Assembly (NCBI GenBank): GCA_005223375.1
Contig: RXOD01006209.1
Span: 1 to 10,958, forward strand
Length of the DNA: 10,958 nucleotides
Direction of reading: 5' to 3'
From: Amoebophrya sp. AT5.2
Taxonomy: Eukaryota; Sar; Dinophyceae; Syndiniales; Amoebophryaceae
Shown one piece after another: positions 1-9,500 of this stretch. Each line of letters opens with the position of its first letter. Positions within the stretch are counted from its first letter, which is position 1. A program made the translations under genes and the position numbers. A model generated the notes under the pieces. The model ran no database searches and was not told where the DNA came from. It was given only the letters and a program-made list of their open reading frames with translations.

Positions 1-139
1 AGACGCCTGCTAAATAATACAGCGCCTGTTGAATGGGAACGAGCTTTAGTTTTAAAAGTGTTTTATTATTATTGGAACGAATCAGCATCACTCGGTCTGC
101 AGGTTAGCAGCATAGCGGCCAGCACGAAAAAGACACTAC
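1..139 (-). other. 5' part of intron 10
   Basis: This part starts GTAGTG after exon 10. If not spliced, the frame continues for about 23 residues to a TAA at 71-69, with AATAAA right behind it (67-62). Two possible acceptors near the edge (AACAG before base 25, GCAG before base 6) do not yield the expected dynein sequence in the few bases available. The real acceptor is probably beyond the window. Confidence 0.65.
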
Positions 140-530
140 CTTCTGGCGTTCTTCTGTATGTTTCTTCGCTTGCCCACTTCGCTTTCATTGGCTCTGGTAT
201 TCTTTCGAAGAACTCCCGCGCCATATCGCTCACGATGTCCTCCGGCTTCTTGCCCCCGCCCCCAGACGCCAGCCGTGGCTGCACGGACTCGACGGTGGAG
301 AGGAAGAGCCTCGAAGCCATCATTTGGGCCGTAATCATGGCGTTTGGGTGCAGCCCGAACACACGCGGATCCTCGTCGAGGGGCAGCGTTCTCATGTAGC
401 TCTTCACGTCCTCGAGCGTGTGCGCCATGGGCACGTAATACGCGTCGAGCGCTGAGAGTTTGGCTTCATCCGTCTCCACAATCGGTGTGTCGAAGTACCG
501 AAGAAGCACGGCGCAGATCAGCCGGACGTC
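140..530 (-). CDS. Dynein exon 10: AAA6 end and lead into the C-terminal domain
   Basis: The exon has 130 codons plus one base (phase 1 out). It starts DVRLICAVLLRYFDTP. It then has YYVPMAHTLEDVKSYMRTLP, DEDPRVFGLHPNAMI (the G-x-H-x-N-A block of dynein AAA6 ends) and VQPRLASGGGGKKPEDIV, a flexible Gly run present in many heavy chains. The last codons (SEETYRRTPEG) should be followed by an N-S-L-x-x-V-L element, which is absent here. So the exon ends at CCAGAAG|GTAGTG and the next exon lies outside or at the very edge of the window. Confidence 0.9.
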
Positions 531-3500
531 CTGGTGGAGGGTGGTTAAGATTAAGAACGGTAGTGGGCGGCTCAGTATAGAGATTTTAACTGACCACAAC
601 ATGCCATAGCTTTTTAACAGCAGGCTCCACATTCCTACACTAGACACGTGATGACAAACAACACAGTGAGAAGTTGAAGTTGTCTACCTCTCCATTTCTT
701 TGGAGTACAGAAGAAGGAAGTAGTACCTTGTCATCCGTCACTCGGCCGCCGTAGTTGCATTCTGCAATCATGTAGTTCAACGTCTTCAGCGGCACTCCCG
801 GCTGGGTATTCAGGTACATGAAGACCTGTTCGCGGCTGGTTTTGAAGTCACTATCCATCCATTCGTATGGGATGTTCCACCCAATGGGTCCAAACTTTCT
901 CCTTTGCAGAATCACCGCGTGGAAGAAGGCCAGTGCGAAAACTAACCGCTTGTACGCCTGATCCTTTTCGCTGGTGTCGGTCTCCTCCATTTTCCTGTAG
1001 TTCTCCTCGCCCATATCCTCGAACGTCCGCAGCATGTTCGCCTTCACACCCTTTGGAGGCTCGTTGGTGATCTTAATCCCCGACTGCAGCACTGGGACGG
1101 GGAAAATGGTCGTGGGCATGGAAGTCAGCCACAGCCGGTAGTCAGGGTCGATCTTGTCGAGATCTTGTAGCTCCTGAATTCGCTCGAGATTCGCCATCCA
1201 AGACGCGGCGAGATGGCAGTTTTGCAGGCACGCCCAGTCTCCCGCTTCCCGTGCCATGTCGATCAGTTTTTCCGCTTTTGGGCCTTGCCCCTGACCTAGT
1301 GAGATGAAGTGCATTCTTTCCCCGTACTCCTGGTCTTCTGCTAATTTCAACAGATAGGCCGTGGGATCCGCGCCGGCGGACAGAACGAAGATGATCGGCG
1401 TGCCCGCGGTGGATTCCTCAAACGAACCCAGCAGATCGAACGGCGGCGACTCGATGAAGAGACCGCCAATCTCGTCCGCGATGAACCGCTTTGCGCCCAG
1501 CGGCCACAGGTTTTCGCGAAAACTGCGGCACACTAGCAATCTTTGAATTGGCTTCAGCTTGTCGTCGAAGTTGTCGGGCAGTGGCTTCGAAATGCAGTCG
1601 TCGTCCTCGTAGAAATCGTGCCACGCCTTGCCCGTGTTTCTTGCGATGCTGTCGCACAGCCCTTGGTAGTCGTCCACGCCGCCCACGCCGGCGAGTTTTT
1701 CCAAGCACACCAGTTTGTCCCAGGCCAAGCTCGGCAACCAGTCCGGACAGCTTGAATTTATCACCGGGATCGCGGGCCCAGCGTCCTCGACCTCCTTCGC
1801 ACTTTCGCCTTCTTCGTCGCCGCCGGTGTCGAGAACTCCTTTTCCTGCTTCGGTGCCGCGGAGAAGGAACGACCATTCCACCAACGAGATCGGCGTGCGG
1901 CCCATGAAACTTGCATGCGTGGGGTCCTTCAGAATCTCGCACGCAATCATGAACGAGAAGATCATCTTGTGGTCCTCGAACAGCCCACGGCAGATGTTGT
2001 TGTACACGGACCGTGTGACATCCTCGATGATGATGTGGATTCGCTTCGCCTGGTCCTCTGATTTTTCGGACTTTTGCAGCCGGCCCTTCACGAGCGCCGC
2101 GAAGTACTCGAGCGAGTACTGGTACATCGGGTCGATCAGACCCATGTACGAAATGCAGAAGTACCTGGTGGAAGAAGTTTGGAGGTTGTATAGTGAAATG
2201 AAATGAAATGAAATGAAGGTTGGGTATGGGTTCGTCTTCGGGCCAGCTTGAGCTTGCCGTATCTATCAGATCAGAAAAGCAACAAAGTCCAAGTCAAAGA
2301 CATTCAATAATCGAATGCAGTGGGCGACGAATACGCGAGCGCGCCTCTTTTGGCAAGCCTCATTATGCTGACGCTGTATCATTGGCAGACGCACGGAGCT
2401 GACCCATTAGCCAAACAACAAGAACGGCAACGACAAGGAGAAAAGGGCGCCGAAGGGTCACGCGTGTCGGTGGTGAGGGAGCTCAAGGGTCAGCTCTAAG
2501 CCTTTACTGCGTAGCCACACTGAGCACCATGTCACCTCTACGGTTCTCGTAGTTGGTGGAGTCTCTCTCTCTCTCTCTCTCTCTCTCAAAAACATTCAAT
2601 AAATATAAAAAAATACAACATCGAGAGCCTTGTCGCCGTTGGTCTCAGCGTCTCCGTCACCACGTCGATTTTCGTCAGTGTTTCCTCTGCCGCCGCCATG
2701 CGCTTCGTAACTTCCGCGCCTGTCACGCTAGATGCCGCCAGCGTCTTGATCAGCTTGTCGTCGTCCAAAATATCTCCCTTTGACTCCGCCAGCAGCTTCA
2801 GAATCAGCGCTTCCAGCCTGTCCATCTCGGCTTTGTCTGCTGCAATCTGCACCACCAGCGCTGCTTTCTGTTCGCTCAACTCCTGGTTTTCGTTGGCCAC
2901 CACGTCCGCGACCAGCTGGTTCTCCAGCCCCTTCGGCGTCACCGTGAAGTTGATCACCGTCACTTTGATGCAGATTTCCGGCAGGTAGTGCGGATTCGTC
3001 ATCTTGGTCGTGATGTAGAACGCGAACTCCTCGCTGTACGGAACGTCCTCCGTGCCCAGCCGCAGCAGCAGCTGCCCGCCCTTCTTGAACACCTGCTTAA
3101 GCAGCACGGGTTCGATCGACGGGTCCAGCACTTCCTCCACGTTCTCCAGCAAAATCGCGTTGCCGTACCGGATGCCGTTCTCCAGGGTGCGCAAAAAGTT
3201 GGGGTTGGACAGCTTGATGATGCCGATGTTCTTCTCCTTCCCCATGGTCTTGATCCAGCGGTTCGCCTGACCCTGCGGGTCGATCATGAGCGGCCACCGG
3301 CGCCCGCGCGTGACCATGATCCCGTTCTCGACGGACAGGTCGTCCTGGGGCAGGTTGTTCAGGTTCCACCCGCGCACCTCCGCCGGATCCACGAGCACGT
3401 CGGCGCACACCCAGTCCGGATCCGCCACGATGTCGATCTCCTTCGCCTTGTTCCGCCACAAATCGATCAGTTCGTTCCGGTACTCTGCGGTGTACGGCCC

Positions 3501-6500
3501 GATGTAGGCGATAAACCCGGCAGCAAGCATGATGTTGCCGACGAGAAAGCCAACGGCCTTTTCCAACACGGTGGACCGCTTCTCCCAGGCCACGGCCTCG
3601 TTGCCGAGCCCCTTCAGAAGCTCCTCGGCGCGGCCGAGCTTCACCTCGCAAGTGTCGGCGTCCTTCACGAGCTGCTCAGCTTTGCGCTTGGCGGCGAACA
3701 GCTTCTGCCGGAGAGCGGCGACCTCGGGTGGTGATAAATGTGTTTGGAATGTGGCGGTGGGTACTTTTTACCGTAAAAAGGAAACAAAAACCCAAAAGAA
3801 AACCATCTTCAGATTTTATCGCAGTCGCTGAAAAAAGCCGCACCCGAGCACAACGCATACCTTATCCGTGACCACTTTCAGTTCCCCTTTCGCTTTTTGC
3901 AGTGCCGCTTCACTTGTCGCTGCTGCTTCCTCTGCCCCTGCCAGCTTCGCTTTCTTTGGCTCAATTTCTCTGCTTACCCGCCCGTACACCTCCATTGCTC
4001 GCACCCACATGCACAGCGACATTGCGGCGGCTGACACTTTCTTCACCACGTCCGGCTGGAAGTCCTCCCTTTTCGTGTACTTCTGCATCTTCTCCGTCTT
4101 CTTCTTGTCCTTCGCCAGCGCGTCTTTGTCGTACGTTTTCAGATCGTCCAAGAAGGTCGATTTGTTCATCAGCTTCTTCGCTGAATCCCAATTCTCCTTC
4201 TCGCCCATGAGCAGGCAGACGGCCTGTAAGACGACCTCGACAAGGGGAGGCGGTTTGGCGAAAGACTTAATCTCGGTGATGTCCTTCTTGTCGAGCGCAT
4301 CCAGTGCCTTAATGGCCTTGTAGTACTCAGGAAGAGCTTCGTCCAAATCGCGCTGGACGGAATCTGGTTGTGAGAATCAGGGTTAGTTTCTCTTTGTGTG
4401 GGCGGGTCGTGGAGGATCTAAAAATATTGGGTTACTTGTTCTTCTCACTCATAGCGGGTTCATTGGTTGGAGAAGAATGCGCACTTCAACTGCAATAAAA
4501 GGCTTTCGAGGAGGAGTGGGAGTCGTTAACGAAATTAATAGGTGAATACTTTTGATGTCATTCGCTTCTGCTGCTTGCGCAAGCGCCGCCTTCTCTTCCA
4601 CGGCGCAACCCGCTGCTTGCTCGGATGCAATCTTCTGATCTTTCTCGACTTGTTCCATCAAGGCTGCCGTGTCGATCTTTGCCTGCTCGATTTCCGGCCC
4701 CATCTTTGTCAGCTGCTTCTTCAGGTCATCGACGATCACCTTCGTTTCGCCCAACTTCTTCACACCGATTTTGTACCGATCTAGCTTGCTGTTCAGCTCG
4801 CCCTGCTTCTGCCCTAGCAGATCGCAGAAGAGCTTAATCAGCTCGAGGTAGGAGGTGGGTGTGGTGTAGGTGCGCCGTCTTAAAGCACTGTAGAACTTCT
4901 CGGCGTATTCGGTTGAGGTGGAGTGGATGGTGCAGGAAAGCTGCGAGAGAAGGCCGATCGTATCCTCGAGCCCGAGCTCCTTGGGAGCTGCCTTGTAGTA
5001 ACGCTCGGCAACGGAGTACAGGGCGTCAGCAGGCCACGGCTTGTACCTGAAGGTAGGTTGTTTGGCTTTGGTAGGTTGGTGCCCGTGCGCGTCCGTGCGT
5101 TTTTTAGCATTAGCTCTGGCGCCTGAACCTATGCGAAGACGCTTGACGAAGAATGAGCCTTCCCAGCACGACCAAACTACTTGCTTATATGCTTCTATAT
5201 CTATTACTATTTCTATCATGATTTTAATCCTGCGGCGGTAAACGCCCATGATTGCCCCGGTTTCTGGTCCTTCCTCAGTTGAGTGCTAGTTGTTGGATTG
5301 TCAGGGGCATAGCAGGCCGGTCCTCCGCCCTTGTTTCTACCGGTTCTGTTTTCCCCACCTCCCTCCACTTTCGTCTGTCCAAAGCGTCCTGGCGTGTTTC
5401 CTCTCTCCGTGGCATGTCGTGCTACGTATAAGTACTTATACTTTCATATTAATCCATGAATCAATGCGACCAGCACAAGCTTGGCGTTGGCAGCAAGAAA
5501 AAAGATCAGCACCAGTCAATCGCGCAGCAGTTGATGATGGACGGAAACTGCCTGCACCTCGCCCGGAAACCTTCGCCCACCGGCGAGAACGCGAGGACTA
5601 TGTGCAGGCTCTCTCGCACCAGCTGCACGAAGTACTGCCAGATCGCGTCTTTCGACTCCGGTTTCCCCGCCGCTTTCGCCAACGGCCGCACGCTGTCCAC
5701 CACCTGGCTCATCTCGTCTGGCGCGAACAGGTTCGGCACCTCGCCTGTGTTCAGCACGTTGTTGATGTTTTCCAGGAACGTCTCGCGCACGATCTGCGTG
5801 TCGGAGAACAGGAACATGGTGGCGGTCCCCTTTGCCACCTGAAACATCATCAGCTTGATGTCGTCGTTGAACTGCGGCAGGTCGTAGGATTTCGTGATCT
5901 CGATGCTGAAGGGCTGGATCTCCTGCATGAAGGCCGCCAGACGCGCGTTCGACTTTCTCCCGACACCGGAGACACCGACGAGCAGGGCGTTCCCGCGGGG
6001 CTGCCGCAACACGCGGCACATCCGCGCAATGTGGCGCTGGCAGTCCGCGAAAAACACCAGGTTCATCTGCGTCGGGTACGTGATGTTGTACTCCTCGAGG
6101 TACTCTTGCATGGTTTCGAGCATCTTCGCGTTGTCCGTGATCGGAATGTACTTTTTGTCCACTCGATCCATGAAATCGCCGTACACCAGCTCCGAAAGCT
6201 CGTCGACGTCCAAATTGGGGGGCAGCTCCTCGACGTTCTGCTTCAGCTTCGTGAAGATCATCTTGTTGAACCAGCTGCAATCCTGTTCGTTGATGAGCCG
6301 ATCGCGGAAGCAACGGGCAGCCTCGTGCATCCAGAGGCCGACGAGATCCATCTGCTTCTCGAAACCCTTCTTCACGTCGATCATCATCATACCTATTCGC
6401 GGTCGAGATGCAAAGATTTCTTGCCCCACAAGCGGGTTGCACTTTCGACCAACTACAAGATACGGATGACGCATGCATAGAAAAATGGAAGACAGTCGTG

Positions 6501-9500
6501 GAAGATGCCGATGCGAATCAGTTTTACGAAGCTAAAAAAAAAGGTTGTACACCATACTCGTCTGTACCTTGGATCATCTTCGCCGGGTCTCGCAGGTTAA
6601 ACGTGTAGTGGCACTTTAGTGGCGTTGGGAGCAGGTCTGCCGTAATCCGAAAGTATCCCTCCACCGTGGCCTTCGTCAGCGGCGCCGCAAACTTCCGCAG
6701 CGCCGGCTTCACCGTTCCGAGCCACCCGCCTAAAACGCTGCTCAGAATCGTTTGCATCGCGTTCGAGGTCAGCGCTGGCATCCAAACCATGTTCACGTGG
6801 CGCATCAACCTCGGCGTCACTTTGTTCCTGCCCCCTCCGGGGGGACCGCACGCGGTTATGAACTGCGTGTCCTGCACGTTCTTCCAGAACAGCTTCTTCC
6901 GGTCGTAGAAACCGCCCTGGTCCATCACCTGCCTTAACAGTTCGATGGGGGGCTGCGCGCCGTAAATCTCGACTAGTGGCATGTTCAAGTCGTCAATGAA
7001 CATCAGCATGGTGGTCCCCGGGGGCGCGCCGAGGAGGTTCTTGCGCTTCTTCTCGAGAGAGTTCTCGAAGATGTCGACGACGTTGGCTGACGAAGTCTGC
7101 GCGGAGAAGTTGGCGGTGGTGACGGAGTAGGATTCGCCGCATGTATTCAGGAACTGCTGAATCCCGACTGATTTACCGACACCAGTGTCACCGGCGAAGA
7201 GGATGTGGAACCTTTCATCGAAGACGTTGTTTTCAAACCATTGATTGATGCATTGATTCACATACGAAATTTCGATTGCGACGGGTTGCGATAATCTCTG
7301 TCGCCATGTCCACTAAAAAAAACAAACGGGCGTTCATATACGAACCATGGAAAACTTACCCCGCATGCATCAAATTCTCCAGTAGCAAGCGCTGCGAAGT
7401 CGTCTCCTCTGTGGGCACAAGGATGTTGAAGAATGGCACTTCGCTGTCGAACAGGTACTCGGAGACAATCTCCCCGATCGGCTGGAACTCTACCTTTTCG
7501 TCGTCCACGCACAGCGAGAACATGTCCTTGCTCGCGTCTGGAAGCACTCCGGGCCCGAGAAATTTCTCGAATTCGGGCCGCATGTGCTCCTGGAATTTCG
7601 GCCTCGATTTCTCGTGCAAGTTGCCACCGAGCGTCCAGATGCAGGCGAAAACGCAGTAGAGCTTCACGTGCTTCTGCGTGAGCTCTGGCGGCTTGTCGGA
7701 AAGACCGTCTTCCTCTGCCGAGAAGATGCCGTGCTTGGCGGAAACGAAGGTGGTCACGAACTTGAGGAAGGAATGGACGATTTGGTTGTCGAGCGTGTCG
7801 AGGCCAGTCGGCTCCTTCAGCTCCTCCCGGTAGAAAGGGAGGAGGTGTGCGCAGAACTGTGGTATATTCATGGGAAAGGAAGTGTGGCAATTGAAATTGT
7901 AGACCTAGACACCAGCTCGACGTACCATCGCTGTCGCTGAGCAGCAATGTCTAGTTAAACTAGAATGTCACACAGCAACGCACAGACTTGCTTTTGCACA
8001 CTCACGGCCGAGTACTCGTGCGCTTCCGACTCCTGCCAGGCCTGGGTCCTCCACTTCGCACTTTTCTACCCAACGAAAACCCCGACATACCTAATGGAAT
8101 AGCAATAGGAGTACCTTCTCGATCACTGGCTGTAGCAGTTTTGCCCATTTCGGGTTGTAGTCTGCGAAGTTCAAGGCCCATTCGTGAACGAGCGGCTTCC
8201 ACCCCAAGTGAACCGGCTCCATATACACCATACCGCAACGCGAAACCGTCGCTGGCGACGCGACTGCCAAATCGTTCACCTCAAACATCATTGTCATGGT
8301 CGGCGGCAACTTAATCCGCTCCCCGTTCGCGAGACAGAGCATTTTGTTGTCGTCCAGCACGGTGTTCATGTTCTCGATCCAGATGGCATCCACCGGGCCA
8401 TCAAAGTTCACCCACTTCTTATTATCGGACGTGTCCGATACCGCTTCGCGCACCAGAATAGCGATCAAACCGTCAGTCCACTCACCGGTGTTGAGGTTGA
8501 AAGACCCGTACAATTCGTTCATGGTCACGGATTTCGGGTTCAGCGTAAAAACCTTGGTGAGCTGGTAGGTCGGGTCGTCCACGCCTTTTTTCTTTAAAGA
8601 AGTCAACGACTTCGACAGGGTTAAGGAATTCATGGATTTCCCGCACATGGTGAGTCCAACGATCATGACACCGTGACGCACGAGCTGCGTTTCCAGAAGT
8701 TGGATGATCTTCGTGACGAAGCTCGGCACGGTCGCGAATCGGGCTTCGACTAATTGCGCCTTGATCTCCTGCTCGAGCACACCGTAGTCGACGTTCGGGA
8801 TGTCGACCCCCGGGAACAGGTCGCTAATGATCCCCATGAACAACGGCAGATCCTGCGCGAGAAACTTCGGGACGTTGCTGTCACGCAGCGCGCGGATCAA
8901 GGTGACGTCCTCGGGGATGTCCGGGAATTTGCGCTTCAGCTGACCAGCCATCACCAGCACGGATTTCACGGCGCGCATACCAAAATCGTAGTGGTCCTGC
9001 TTGGAGAGCTGTTCGGAGGCCAAGGAGTACATCTTCACCATCTTCTTCGACAAACCCTTCGCCTCGCCAAAACCTTCCGAGTACAGAATGATTTCCGCGA
9101 TCAGCGCGTAGTCCGGCACCATCATCGCTACGGGCCGGAACAACGACTTCAGGTTGTCGGGGAGTTCAGCGCGCCCGGCGTAACCGGGGTTCATCGTGAT
9201 GAAGACACCGAAACGCGTGTTCAGCGGAATCTTCTGCCCGATGAACTCAAACGTCTTCCGTCTCTGCCGGATCGCCTGCGTCACTGTGAGCATCTGCTGC
9301 GCAATCACCGAGAGAACCTCAACCGGAATACGGTTGAACTCATCAAAGCACGCCCACGCGCCCGACTGCGCGAGCCCGGAGAAGAACCGACCCATGATTT
9401 TGTAGTCCAGACCGTCTGAGCAGTTGAAGACAATCACGGGCACCGCGAGCGCCTTTCCCAGATCCTTCGTCGTCTCCGTCTTTCCCGTTCCGGCCGGTCC

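Larger units (their letters stand above)
2165..2616 (-). other. Intron 8 (452 bases)
   Basis: The intron runs from GTATTT to CTTCTTCCACCAG, with a good pyrimidine tract. It contains a dinucleotide repeat near the donor and a pentanucleotide repeat near the acceptor, listed separately. The middle (about 2220-2555) has no recognisable feature. Confidence 0.88.

Noticed and set aside
1..25. Start of exon 11 after AACAG or GCAG at the window edge
   Set aside because: The few codons available do not resemble the expected N-S-L-type element, and the evidence is too short to call.
2586..2616. Continuation of exon 8 to its open-frame stop (FFIFIECF ending)
   Set aside because: The spliced junction at 2617/2164 restores the exact conserved AAA5-AAA6 sequence, so the ending is intron.
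2988..3734. Plus-strand open frame of 248 codons
   Set aside because: Antisense shadow of exon 8 (AAA5); composition is biased and no motif is seen.
5290..6480. Plus-strand open frame of 396 codons
   Set aside because: It is antisense to exon 5 and intron 5, is rich in His, Arg, Leu and Val as expected for the reverse of a G/C-rich-third-position coding exon, and shows no family motif.
7258..7947. Minus-strand open frame of 229 codons crossing introns 2 and 3
   Set aside because: It is in another frame than the dynein over exon 3, is Arg/Ala-rich, and lacks any recognised domain.
8754..9419. Plus-strand open frame of 221 codons
   Set aside because: Antisense shadow of the AAA1-AAA2 exon.
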